Shown: positions 56,323 to 64,000 of the stretch, one piece after another
Layout: each line of letters starts with the position of its first letter
Position numbering within the stretch: the stretch's first letter is position 1
NCBI RefSeq assembly: GCF_944388875.1
Contig: NZ_CALXKQ010000009.1
Span: 26,014 to 90,013, forward strand
Direction of reading: 5' to 3'
From: an uncultured Brachyspira sp.
Lineage (GTDB): Bacteria; Spirochaetota; Brachyspiria; Brachyspirales; Brachyspiraceae
DNA length: 64,000 nucleotides
The notes under the pieces: generated by a model
What the model saw: only the letters and a program-made list of their open reading frames with translations
Databases searched by the model: none
What the model was told of the DNA's origin: nothing
Translations under genes and position numbers: made by a program

Positions 56323-56356
56323 AAGCAAGTATAAAGAATAACCTCCATACTTGCTT
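56323..56356 (-). terminator. Terminator of the disulfide reductase gene
   Basis: A 10-bp stem (AAGCAAGTAT / ATACTTGCTT) with a 14-nt loop lies just behind the stop on the minus strand, with a short T-run. Confidence 0.7.
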
Positions 56357-56363
56357 AAATTAA

Positions 56364-57704
56364 TTATTTAGCAGCATTTCCTACCACATTCAATGAATCC
56401 CAAGTTCTTGCAAAAGGAGGAGCATAACATAAATCAAGCATTCCTAACTCATCTACTGTCAGTCCTGCATGTATGCATGCTGCTATTACATCAGCTCTTA
56501 ATACAGCACCTCTTTTTCCTAATATTTGTCCTCCTATTATCTTTCTGCTGTCTGATAAGTATATTAATTTTATATGCAAATCCTGATAATCAGGGTAATA
56601 ATGTGTATGATCAATATCTTTTATTGTAACAGTTTTATAGTTAATATTTCTTTTTTTAGCCTCTTCTTCTGTTATGCCTGTGCGTGCTGCTTCTAGTTCA
56701 AAGGCAAGTATGCATGCACTAGTTAAGCTTCCTATAAACTGTTCATGTCCTCCTACCAAATTTGAAGCAACCATTCTTCCTAGTTTATTAGCACCAGTTG
56801 CAAGTGCAGCATAAGTCTGACTGTCAGTTACTCTGTCATATATGCTTGCACAATCTCCCGCTGCATATATAGAATCAATACTTGTTTTACCCTCTCTGTC
56901 TACTAATATAGCTCCATTTTCCATAAGTTTTATGCCAGCATCTTTTGCTAAATCACTGTTAGGCTTAACTCCTATAGCAACGACAACATAATCAGCATTA
57001 TATTTTCCTTTATCTGTAATAACAGCATTAACATTATTATTTGAATCAGCTTCCAATGACATAACTTTTTCATTAAGGTGTAAATCAACATTTTCTTTTA
57101 TATGCTCTATAACTATATCCGAAAACTCTTTATCAAATTTATTTCCAAATACTCTGTCAGAACGCTGTATTATAGTAACATTTTTTCCTATATGTTTTAA
57201 AGCATGTGCTGCCTCTATAGCTATAAAACCAGCTCCAAGTACTATAACATTTTTTATATTGGAGTCTTTCATTTTTTCCTTCATATTTATAGCATCCTGA
57301 TAATCTTTTAAAGTAGATACATTTCCTATATTAATATTTGGTATATTAGGTATTATTGATTTTGCTCCAGTTGCTATAAGAAGAGAGTCATAATTATCTT
57401 CAAACTCTTTATTGTTCATTATATCTTTTACTAATACTTTTTTATTTTTAGCATCTATTTTTAATACTTCATGCTTTACTTTCAAATCTATTCCAGACTT
57501 GATAGTAGCTTCAGCAGTTCTTGCTATCATAGTATTTGGATTGTCATAAAATCCTCCTACATAATAAGGCATGCCGCATGCTCCCCAAGATACTACATCT
57601 GTTTTTTCATAAACTGTGATAACAGCTTCTTTATCAATTCTTCTTGCCTTAGCTGCCGCACTCATTCCTGCAGCAACGCCTCCTATTATTATAACTTTTT
57701 TCAT
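56364..57704 (-). CDS. CoA-disulfide reductase / NADH oxidase-like flavoprotein
   Basis: Pyridine nucleotide-disulfide oxidoreductase with a single redox cysteine, Cys43 in SWGACGMPYYVGG, as in CoA-disulfide reductase and NADH oxidase. FAD binds at VIIIGGVAAGMSAAAKARR, NAD at VIVLGAGFIAIEAAHALK, and a second FAD contact is IYAAGDCASIYD. Whether it reduces CoA disulfide, polysulfide or oxygen cannot be decided. The ATG at 57704 has AAAGGAG upstream and gives the family N-terminus; the open frame extends 31 codons further but without support. Confidence 0.92.
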   Translation of the reverse strand: MKKVIIIGGVAAGMSAAAKARRIDKEAVITVYEKTDVVSWGACGMPYYVGGFYDNPNTMIARTAEATIKSGIDLKVKHEVLKIDAKNKKVLVKDIMNNKEFEDNYDSLLIATGAKSIIPNIPNINIGNVSTLKDYQDAINMKEKMKDSNIKNVIVLGAGFIAIEAAHALKHIGKNVTIIQRSDRVFGNKFDKEFSDIVIEHIKENVDLHLNEKVMSLEADSNNNVNAVITDKGKYNADYVVVAIGVKPNSDLAKDAGIKLMENGAILVDREGKTSIDSIYAAGDCASIYDRVTDSQTYAALATGANKLGRMVASNLVGGHEQFIGSLTSACILAFELEAARTGITEEEAKKRNINYKTVTIKDIDHTHYYPDYQDLHIKLIYLSDSRKIIGGQILGKRGAVLRADVIAACIHAGLTVDELGMLDLCYAPPFARTWDSLNVVGNAAK

Positions 57705-57951
57705 ATAAGAAACTCCTTTATTTTTATATACCCATATATAGTATTTAGTATAATAATTAAAGAATAATTTGTCAATTAATTTGATTAAATAATACAAAAT
57801 TTGAGGTTAAAAATCAATAAAATTAATTTTAATTTACAATTATTTTATAAAAATATTATATTTAATAATATAGCATTATTCTGAAATAATAAGAATTACT
57901 TTTTACAATACTAAGATATTTGCATCTAAATTTAATAAAGGAAATAATTAT

Positions 57952-58941
57952 ATGGATGATGAAAATAATATTTTAGAAGATAAAATTAGAAATATGATAC
58001 TACATTATAAAGAGATATGCGAAAAAGAGCCTAATAATTATAAATCTATGGTGGAGTTTGGTATTTTCTACACACAGCTTGGAAGACATGAAGAAGCTGT
58101 TGAAATTTTTAAGAAGGCTTTGCTTATCAATAGTAATGATTATTCTATATGGAGGCTTATAGGAATATCATATACAAAGATAAGAAGCTATTATAATGCT
58201 ATTATACATTTAGAACATGCTTATGAACTTGAAAATAATGATTATATCAGTTTAAATTGGCTTGGAAACTGTTATGTTAATGTAGGAAGATATGAAGAGG
58301 CAGTTAATGTATTGAACAAATCTTTTATGATAGCACCTAAAGAATATCTTAATTGGCGTACACTTGGTATAGCATTATATCATTTAAATAGATTGGATGA
58401 GGCTTTGGAATCTTTTGAAAGGGCTATTGAGCTTAATAAATATGATTATGAGAGTATTAATTGGATTGGTGTTTTGTATAAAGATAACGGCAATTATCAA
58501 AAGGCTATAGAATATTTCAGTAAAGTATTGGAAATTGAAAATAATAATTATATGCTTTATTTTAATATTGGAGTATGCTATTTTTTATCTGATAATTTTT
58601 CTGATGCATTGAATTTTTTTAATAAGGCATTGGAAATAAATGATTCTGATTATATGCTTTATCATTATATAGGAGCTTTATTTTATAAATCCAAAGATTA
58701 TATTAATGCAATTGATCATTTAAATAAAGCTATAAGCATTAATGATAAATATGCATCTTCATATCATTTTTTGGGATTAGCATATTACTTTGCTGGGCTT
58801 TATGATAATGCTGTTTATATACTTGAGGAATGCATTAAACTTGATGACTCTGACAAAGAAGTTTATGCTTCATTATCTGAAGTATACAGAGCAGTAGGGG
58901 ATATAGATAAATCAATTCTTGCCTTTGATAAGGCTAAATAA
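57952..58941 (+). CDS. Tetratricopeptide-repeat protein
   Basis: About nine TPR units run from ~residue 22 to the end (for example YTQLGRHEEAVEIFKKALLI, LYHLNRLDEALESFERAIEL, FYKSKDYINAIDHLNKAISI), forming a protein-interaction solenoid. No signal peptide, membrane helix or catalytic domain is present. AAGGA precedes the ATG. It ends 1 bp from the convergent PepSY-like gene. Partner unknown. Confidence 0.9.
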   Translation: MDDENNILEDKIRNMILHYKEICEKEPNNYKSMVEFGIFYTQLGRHEEAVEIFKKALLINSNDYSIWRLIGISYTKIRSYYNAIIHLEHAYELENNDYISLNWLGNCYVNVGRYEEAVNVLNKSFMIAPKEYLNWRTLGIALYHLNRLDEALESFERAIELNKYDYESINWIGVLYKDNGNYQKAIEYFSKVLEIENNNYMLYFNIGVCYFLSDNFSDALNFFNKALEINDSDYMLYHYIGALFYKSKDYINAIDHLNKAISINDKYASSYHFLGLAYYFAGLYDNAVYILEECIKLDDSDKEVYASLSEVYRAVGDIDKSILAFDKAK

Positions 58942-58942
58942 T

Positions 58943-59395
58943 TTAATTTGTATTATTATTTTCTTCTAAATTTTCTTTACTTATTATAATACCGTATCCG
59001 CTGATTTCTATTTTATATTTATTATCTAATACTATAATAAAATTCTTATCTTTTCTCTCTATATCAGTTATTTTAGAAGAAGGATATTCATTATCTATAA
59101 CATTAACCATAGATTTATGTATGCAGCTTCTAGGTATTCCATTTTTATTATTTTCGTTTTCATTTATAATGCTTATTTTCTTCCAAAGCCCAGTATTATA
59201 GAATATAAATTTATATCCGAAATCTATATTCACCTCATATCCGCCTCCGCTTTGATATAAGGCTACAGTTTCAATATTATTGCCAGGAAAATTCATATTA
59301 ATAAAATTCTTCGCTCTTAAAGGAAGAGAATTTTCTGTCATAGATTGAGAGAATAGTACTGAACTTATTAATAATATTATAATAATCTTTTTCAT
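58943..59395 (-). CDS. PepSY-like exported protein (150 aa)
   Basis: N-terminal signal peptide (MKKIIIILLISSVLFSQS). The mature part has two repeats of the small PepSY-like (DUF2874-type) unit: LPLRAKNFINMNFPGNNIET...YEVNIDFGYKFIFYNTGLWKKI and SMVNVIDNEYPSSKITDIER...YKIEISGYGIII. Such proteins are periplasmic and of unknown function, with proposed inhibitor or binding roles. The next gene upstream is a paralogue. The ribosome site is weak. Confidence 0.75.
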   Translation of the reverse strand: MKKIIIILLISSVLFSQSMTENSLPLRAKNFINMNFPGNNIETVALYQSGGGYEVNIDFGYKFIFYNTGLWKKISIINENENNKNGIPRSCIHKSMVNVIDNEYPSSKITDIERKDKNFIIVLDNKYKIEISGYGIIISKENLEENNNTN

Positions 59396-59427
59396 ATAAA
59401 ATTTCTAAAATAAAAAATATATCATTA

Positions 59428-59862
59428 TTAATATTCGTATTTTCTTCCTATTAATTTACCATTTTTTTCTATATATAAGTTCATATTATTATCAAGTTTT
59501 ATATCATATCTGTTGTCATTTATTGATGTGTCCAATATTGCACACTGAGGATACAAGCTCATTATAGTCTTTATTACTTCTTTAGGAAGAACATTATGAG
59601 TTATTTTATTATTATTTCCATTTATATAAAGCCACTCTCCAGTCCATTTAAATTTTATTTCTATTCCGCTTTTGAGATTTACTATATAATCTCCGCTTTT
59701 TTCTTTTTCAGCTAAATATATTTCATCTCCGTAAAAATAATAACCTATAAACTCTTTAACATCTTTAGGCAGTTTATCAATGTCTATTATTTTTTTCTCA
59801 GCAAATGCTATAGCACTTAATAGCATCATCATAACAGAGCATAGTAGTAATATCCTTTTCAT
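59428..59862 (-). CDS. PepSY-like exported protein (144 aa)
   Basis: Paralogue of the downstream gene. Signal peptide MKRILLLCSVMMMLLSAIAF ends at an AEKK cleavage region. Two PepSY-like units follow: LPKDVKEFIGYYFYGDEIYL...YIVNLKSGIEIKFKWTGEWLYI and LPKEVIKTIMSLYPQCAILD...YDIKLDNNMNLYI. The ATG at 59862 has AAAGGAG upstream and opens the signal peptide; the longer open frame to 59925 is not supported. It lies 32 bp from its partner, so the two are an operon. Confidence 0.78.
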   Translation of the reverse strand: MKRILLLCSVMMMLLSAIAFAEKKIIDIDKLPKDVKEFIGYYFYGDEIYLAEKEKSGDYIVNLKSGIEIKFKWTGEWLYINGNNNKITHNVLPKEVIKTIMSLYPQCAILDTSINDNRYDIKLDNNMNLYIEKNGKLIGRKYEY

Positions 59863-59959
59863 AAATACTCCTTTATATATAAAACCTATATAAAGGAGTA
59901 TAATAGAAATATTTAATTTTGTCAAATTTTATTTACATAATTTTACAAAAAATATATAT

Positions 59960-60088
59960 TTATTCGTTTTTTTCAAATTCTTTGTCATAATTATTTATAA
60001 TATCATTATATTCATCAATTAATAATCTGTATTCATCATCATTTAATAGTAAGAAATCATTAAAGTTATTTATTAATTCTATAGTCAT
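59960..60088 (-). CDS. Small protein of unknown function (42 aa)
   Basis: A strong AAAAGGAGG site lies 9 nt before an ATG opening a 42-codon frame: MTIELINNFNDFLLLNDDEY, then RLLIDEYNDIINNYDKEFEK and NE. It is acidic and probably one or two helices. The DDEYRLLIDEYNDIIN core matches the 28-aa ORF at 53137-53223, which argues that both are real. It lies alone between the PepSY pair and rpsT. Function unknown. Confidence 0.65.
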   Translation of the reverse strand: MTIELINNFNDFLLLNDDEYRLLIDEYNDIINNYDKEFEKNE

Positions 60089-60222
60089 AGTTTACAATCC
60101 TCCTTTTAAAATAACATATTAATGTGTACTAAAATACAAATAAAATAATTAAATCATAGTTTTATATAATAAAATATAACAAAACATAAAATAAATTCAA
60201 TTTTATTAATTTAAAAAATAAA

Positions 60223-60258
60223 AAGTCTATATATTCAGACTATGGAATATATAGACTT
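60223..60258 (-). terminator. Terminator of rpsT
   Basis: A 14-bp perfect stem (AAGTCTATATATTC / GAATATATAGACTT) with an 8-nt loop is followed on the minus strand by TTTATTTTTT. Confidence 0.85.
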
Positions 60259-60285
60259 AAAATACTAAAATTAAATATATTTTTA

Positions 60286-60549
60286 TTAATTCATAGCATT
60301 AATTTTTTTCATAATGTCAGATTTTTTAGCACTTGCTCTATTGGAATGAATAACAGATTTTCTAGCAGCTTTATCTAAAGCACTTGCATATTTCTTATAT
60401 TCTTCCATAGCTGATGCTTTATCATTAGCATCTATAGATTTAATAACTTTCTTTTTTTGAGTGTTTAAAAAACTTTTAATTTTTCTATTATATAAATTTC
60501 TTACTGAATTTTGTCTTAATCTTTTAGATGCGGAAGCTATATTAGGCAT
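60286..60549 (-). CDS. rpsT: 30S ribosomal protein S20
   Basis: Small-subunit protein binding 16S rRNA. It is 87 aa, very basic and helical: PNIASASKRLRQNSVRNLYN, the conserved DKAARKSVIHSNRASAKKSD segment near the end, and a final KKINAMN. A GGAG site precedes the ATG. It lies 30 bp behind tRNA-Asp on the same strand and is probably co-transcribed with it. Confidence 0.95.
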   Translation of the reverse strand: MPNIASASKRLRQNSVRNLYNRKIKSFLNTQKKKVIKSIDANDKASAMEEYKKYASALDKAARKSVIHSNRASAKKSDIMKKINAMN

Positions 60550-60579
60550 TAAAGTACTCCATATTTTAAAATAAAAAAG

Positions 60580-60654
60580 CGGAGTTGACGGGGCTCGAAC
60601 CCGCGGCCTCCTGCGTGACAGGCAGGCGCTCTAACCAAACTGAGCTACAACTCC
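60580..60654 (-). tRNA. tRNA-Asp (anticodon GTC)
   Basis: 75 nt on the minus strand: acceptor GGAGTTG/CAACTCC with discriminator G, D arm AGCTCAGTTTGGTTAGAGC, anticodon stem CCTGC/GCAGG with loop CTGTCAC (anticodon GTC), and T arm GCGGGTTCGAGCCCCGT. CCA is not encoded; a T-run follows. Confidence 0.95.
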
Positions 60655-60741
60655 AAACTAGTTAAGGATGCTTTATATTATATACTAACTTATTTTTTTG
60701 TCAATACTTATAAATAAAAAAATATTAAATTATTTATTTAA

Positions 60742-61125
60742 TCAATACTCATCATCGTCATAATAATTATAAAGACTGGATATGCATTTTTCACATATAT
60801 TTTCATTTAAAAGCAGAATTAATATTTTAAGGCTGTCTATATTATCTATATAATATATATTATTGTTATTTTTATAATACTGATATGTATTGATTTTGAT
60901 ATTATTATCATTAGAGTTTATATTTATATTATATTCAGCAAAATCGAAAAACTGATCTTCTATTTCATTTAGAGTTCCGCATAAGGAATTATTAACATCA
61001 TTGTAATCTTTTATTTTTATATATAAAGTTTTATCTTTTTTATTTGTATGTATTGTAGATTCAAATATATGATAATCATTTTTTGCTTTGTTTATATATT
61101 CAGGAGGAAGAATAGCATATCCCAT
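60742..61125 (-). CDS. Hypothetical protein (127 aa)
   Basis: No family recognised. Asn/Ile/Tyr-rich, mixed strands and helices (TLYIKIKDYNDVNNSLCGTL, IKINTYQYYKNNNNIYYI), with a C-terminal CEKC pair followed by an acidic tail (NYYDDDEY). No signal peptide or membrane helix. AGGAT lies ~8 nt before the ATG. It stands between tRNA-Asp and the MoxR gene, with no operon partner. Confidence 0.6.
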   Translation of the reverse strand: MGYAILPPEYINKAKNDYHIFESTIHTNKKDKTLYIKIKDYNDVNNSLCGTLNEIEDQFFDFAEYNININSNDNNIKINTYQYYKNNNNIYYIDNIDSLKILILLLNENICEKCISSLYNYYDDDEY

Positions 61126-61288
61126 TAAAATTAATCCTAAAATTATTTTGGATAATATATTAAATTGATTTTTTGAAAATAAAACAATATATAGTTCTTT
61201 TTAAGTATTTTATTATGATTATATATTTGCAAGCATGAAATATATAATATATAATAGCTAAAATTATACAATTTCTAAGGATAAAAAA

Positions 61289-62392
61289 ATGGCTAAAACA
61301 GGAGAAAATCTGCATCAGAAACCATTAATGGAAGAGCTTTATAAGGAAGAATTAGATGCTTTAAAAAAAGAGGATAAAAACAGCAAGCCTAAAAACTGGC
61401 AGCTTTCTCCTCAGGCTGTAAGAGATTTTATTCTTGGAAAAGAGCTTAAAAACGGAACGGTTATAAAAAGAAAATTTTACGGAGATGATGCTTTAGTTGA
61501 GCGTGCCATAATAACTTTAGCAGGAAATAGGGGATTAATGCTTGTAGGAGAGCCCGGAACTGCCAAAACTATGCTAAGCGAATTATTATCTGCTGCTATA
61601 AGCGGGAACAGTACAATTACAATACAAGGAACAGCAGGTACTAATGAAGATAATATAAAATATTCTTGGAACTATGCTATGCTTTTTGCCAAAGGTCCTG
61701 TAGAGGAAGCTCTTATACCTTCTCCTGTTTATACTGGGATGGATAATGGCATTATTACCAGATTTGAAGAGATTACTAGATGTCCGCTTGAGATACAGGA
61801 TTCTTTAATAAGTATATTAAGCGATAAGATTTTGAATATACCAGAACAGAATAAAGTACTTTTTGCTAAGGCTGGCTTTAATATAGTAGCTACTGCTAAT
61901 ACAAGAGATAAGGGTATAAATGAAATGAGTTCTGCTTTAAAAAGGAGATTTAACTTTGAAACTGTAGAGCCTATAAGAAATCCTAAACTTGAAGGAGAAA
62001 TAATTACTAGTCAATGCAAAACACTTCTTGAGCTTGCCGATATAGACATTAATATAGAAGATGATGTTGTTGATGTTCTTGCGGTTACATTTAATGAATT
62101 AAGAAGCGGCAAAAGTTTCGAGAATGCCAAAATACAGGAGTTAAATTCTGTTATGAGCACTGCTGAAGCGGTATCTGTTTACTATCAGTCAGCACTTCAT
62201 TCATATTATTACGGCGATAAAAAAATAAAGATGGGTACTTTGGTTGAAAACTTAATTGGGAGCGTGGCTAAGGAAAATAAGGATGATTTGCCTAAATTAA
62301 AAAATTATTTTAATAACTCTGTAAAAATAAAAGCTGAAAAAATGGGCAAACGCTGGAAAGAGTATTATGAAAGCAGGAATTTGATTAAATAG
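61289..62392 (+). CDS. MoxR-type AAA+ ATPase
   Basis: AAA+ chaperone-like ATPase of the MoxR/AAA_5 group. After a ~40-residue charged N-terminus the core shows FYGDDALVERAIITLAGNRG, Walker A GEPGTAKT, Walker B-type TRFEEITRC, sensor 1 NIVATANTRDKG and the arginine segment SSALKRRFNFETV. Family members often help load cofactors or activate VWA-domain proteins. No VWA gene follows within the window; the repeat array begins 16 bp behind the stop. AAGGA precedes the ATG. Confidence 0.88.
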   Translation: MAKTGENLHQKPLMEELYKEELDALKKEDKNSKPKNWQLSPQAVRDFILGKELKNGTVIKRKFYGDDALVERAIITLAGNRGLMLVGEPGTAKTMLSELLSAAISGNSTITIQGTAGTNEDNIKYSWNYAMLFAKGPVEEALIPSPVYTGMDNGIITRFEEITRCPLEIQDSLISILSDKILNIPEQNKVLFAKAGFNIVATANTRDKGINEMSSALKRRFNFETVEPIRNPKLEGEIITSQCKTLLELADIDINIEDDVVDVLAVTFNELRSGKSFENAKIQELNSVMSTAEAVSVYYQSALHSYYYGDKKIKMGTLVENLIGSVAKENKDDLPKLKNYFNNSVKIKAEKMGKRWKEYYESRNLIK

Positions 62393-62407
62393 TGCTGATT
62401 AGATTTA

Positions 62408-62651
62408 ACGCACGGTGAATAGAATTTATAATATAGTAAAGATGAGTATTTAAAATAAATCTATATTTTTAATTTCGTTTTGCGTGCGGTACGTAAGGCT
62501 ATAAATTTAAAAAACACTTGGGTGGGCAGTGCTGTAACTTATTAGACTAAAAAGAAAAACAGAATAAGAATAACAAATAATATTGAAATGCTAGAGGGTG
62601 GGAAAATGTAATTAAATTTTAAAATTTTATTACATACCCCGCCCTTTAGGT
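62408..62651 (+). repeat. A-type repeat, copy 1
   Basis: Almost identical to 62899-63142 (491-bp offset). It ends in a long imperfect hairpin, CTAGAGGGTGGG ... ATGTAATTAAATTTT / AAAATTTTATTACAT ... CCCGCCCTTTAG. Confidence 0.8.
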
Positions 62652-62760
62652 TTTACTGCCTTTATAAGAAATAGCACTCCAATTTGTTTTGTTGTTTGAG
62701 TAGAAGAAGCACCCCCACCCAAGTTTTTATTATATTTGATACTTTCACAAACGCAGGTGA
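62631..62760. repeat. B-type repeat, copy 1
   Basis: TACATACCCCGCCCTTTAGG ... AGAAATAGCACTCCAATTTG ... ATTTGATACTTTCACAAACG. Later copies start at 62779, 63122, 63277, 63429, 63649 and 63805, each about 125-131 bp. Confidence 0.8.
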
Positions 62761-62898
62761 ATAGATTATAAATTTTATTACATACCCCTCCCTTTAGGTT
62801 TTGCTGTCTTTATAAGAAATGGCACTCTAATTTGTTTTGCTATTTAAGTATAAGAAGCAAGCCCGCCCAAGTGATTATTATATTTGGTACTTTCACAA

Positions 62899-63142
62899 AC
62901 GTACGGTGAATAGAATTTATAATATAGTAAAGATGAGTATTTAAAATAAATCTATATTTTTAATTTCGTTTTGCGTGCGGTACGTAAGGCTATAAATTTA
63001 AAAAACACTTGGGTGGGCAGTGCTGTAACTTATTAGACTAAAAAGAAAAACAGAATAAGAATAACAAATAATATTGAAATGCTAGAGGGTGGGAAAATGT
63101 AATTAAATTTTAAAATTTTATTACATACCCCGCCCTTTAGTT
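62899..63142 (+). repeat. A-type repeat, copy 2
   Basis: Differs from copy 1 by few bases (CGTACGG for CGCACGG; one G missing near the end). Confidence 0.8.
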
Positions 63143-64000
63143 TTGCTGTCTTTATAAGAAATGGCACTCCAATTTGTTTTGCTGTTTGAGCAGAAGAAGC
63201 AAGCCCGCCCAAGTAATTATTATATTTGATACTTTCACAAACGCAGGTGAACAAAGCCAAAATTGAAAAATTTCATCACATACCCCGCCCTTTAGGTTTT
63301 ACCGCCTTTATAAGAAATAGCACTCCAATTTGTTTTACTGTTTAGTTAGAAGAAGCCCGCCCAAGCAATTATTATATTTGATATTTTTATAAACACAGGT
63401 GAACAAAGCCAAAATTGAAAAATTTCATCACATACCCCGCCCTTTAGATTTTACTGTCTTTATAAGAAATAGCACTCCAATTTGTTTTGCTGTTTAGTTA
63501 GAAGAAGCCCGCCCAAGTGATTATTATATTTGGTACTTTCATAAACGCACGGTAAACAAAATTTATAATGTTACAAAGATGAGGATTGCAAGTAAATCTA
63601 TATTTTTAACTTTGTTCCGCGTGCGGTGAATAGATTACAAATTTTATTTACATACCCCTCCCTTTAGGTTTTGCTGTCTTTATAAGAAATAGCACTCCAA
63701 TTTGTTTTGATGTTTAGTTAGAATGAGCATGCCCTCCCAAGTGATTATTATATTTGATGCTTTCACAAACGCGGGTGAATAAAGCCTAAATTTTTTAAAT
63801 TAATTACATACCTCGCCCTTTAGATTTTACTGTCTTTATAAGAAATGGCACTCCAATTTGTTTTACTGTTTAGTTAGAAGAAGCCCTCCCAAGTAATTAT
63901 TATATTGATACTTTCACAAACGTACGGTGAATAGAATTTATAATATAATAAAGATGAGTATTTAAAATAAATCTATATTTTTAATTTCGTTTTGTGTGCG

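Larger units (their letters stand above)
62408..64000. repeat. Array of interleaved A- and B-type repeats to the right edge
   Basis: No credible gene. At least four A-type units (starting ACGCACGGTGAA at 62408, 62899, ~63545, 63920) and seven B-type units (TACATACCCCGCCCTTTAGG ... CACAAACGCAGGTGA) alternate. The array continues past the window. Parts of A and B are reverse complements of each other (CTTGGGCGGGC versus GCCCGCCCAAG). Confidence 0.85.

Noticed and set aside
60568..60654. T-rich run after tRNA-Asp as a full terminator separating it from rpsT
   Set aside because: There is a T-run but no hairpin other than the tRNA itself, and rpsT follows within 30 bp on the same strand with no visible promoter between.
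62408..64000. Regularly repeated units suggesting a CRISPR array
   Set aside because: Units are 125-250 bp, vary in sequence and spacing, contain inverted repeats and lack unique short spacers; no cas genes are nearby.

Overview
The window is a very AT-rich bacterial chromosome segment. The gene content suggests a spirochaete of the genus Brachyspira: FlgF-type flagellar rod gene, two methyl-accepting chemotaxis proteins, a spirochaete-style M23 peptidase, lipoprotein and beta-barrel surface proteins, and a sodium-pumping decarboxylase operon. The genus is inferred from overall gene style, not from a marker comparison.

Left part (1-6.8 kb): a minus-strand array of at least five paralogous unknown genes. 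Four intact members and one frameshifted member share a helical C-terminal module of about 85 residues; a sixth gene enters from the left edge. Upstream of the array, separated by a hairpin, is a two-gene operon of a Ycf46-type AAA ATPase and an unknown protein. From 7 to 14.5 kb come a ferritin-like/VIT1 transporter, a YcxB-like protein, tig-clpP-clpX, tRNA-Gly, a HAD phosphatase, an Rpn-type nuclease with a leaderless-looking promoter and an RsbW-like kinase.

Middle part (14.5-30 kb): a DegT aminotransferase, a zinc alcohol dehydrogenase carrying a lipoprotein signal, a CapD/FlaA1-like sugar dehydratase, a double SWIM-finger protein, a five-gene cluster for the N-acetyl branch of diaminopimelate/lysine synthesis, an outer-membrane beta-barrel protein, and a methylmalonyl-CoA decarboxylase operon (mmdA-D-C-B). 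An orphan hsdS follows, then about 2 kb of non-coding repeats (31.3-33.2 kb).

Right part (33-62 kb): chemoreceptor, ruvB plus an M23 peptidase that appears to use an ATT start codon, lon, dnaX, DUF1349, aldo/keto reductase, murA, flgF, a second chemoreceptor, alr plus an alanine symporter with a decayed 3' copy behind it, a flavin reductase-rubredoxin fusion, an adenine methyltransferase, a CmcI/methyltransferase-like gene preceded by a heptanucleotide repeat, a CoA-disulfide-reductase-like enzyme, a TPR protein, two PepSY-like exported proteins, a 42-aa small protein, rpsT, tRNA-Asp and a MoxR-type ATPase. The last 1.6 kb is a dense array of two interleaved repeat families, one of which also occurs singly behind the M23 gene.

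Most notable: (1) the C-terminal-module gene array; (2) a heptamer repeat inside a predicted leaderless upstream ORF that in one of three repeat phases would end one base before the next gene's ATG; (3) several genes with a consensus promoter whose -10 lies 6-8 nt before the ATG; (4) the ATT-start M23 peptidase; (5) two structured repeat families; (6) a pair of homologous tiny ORFs. All were read by eye; no searches or folding were run.
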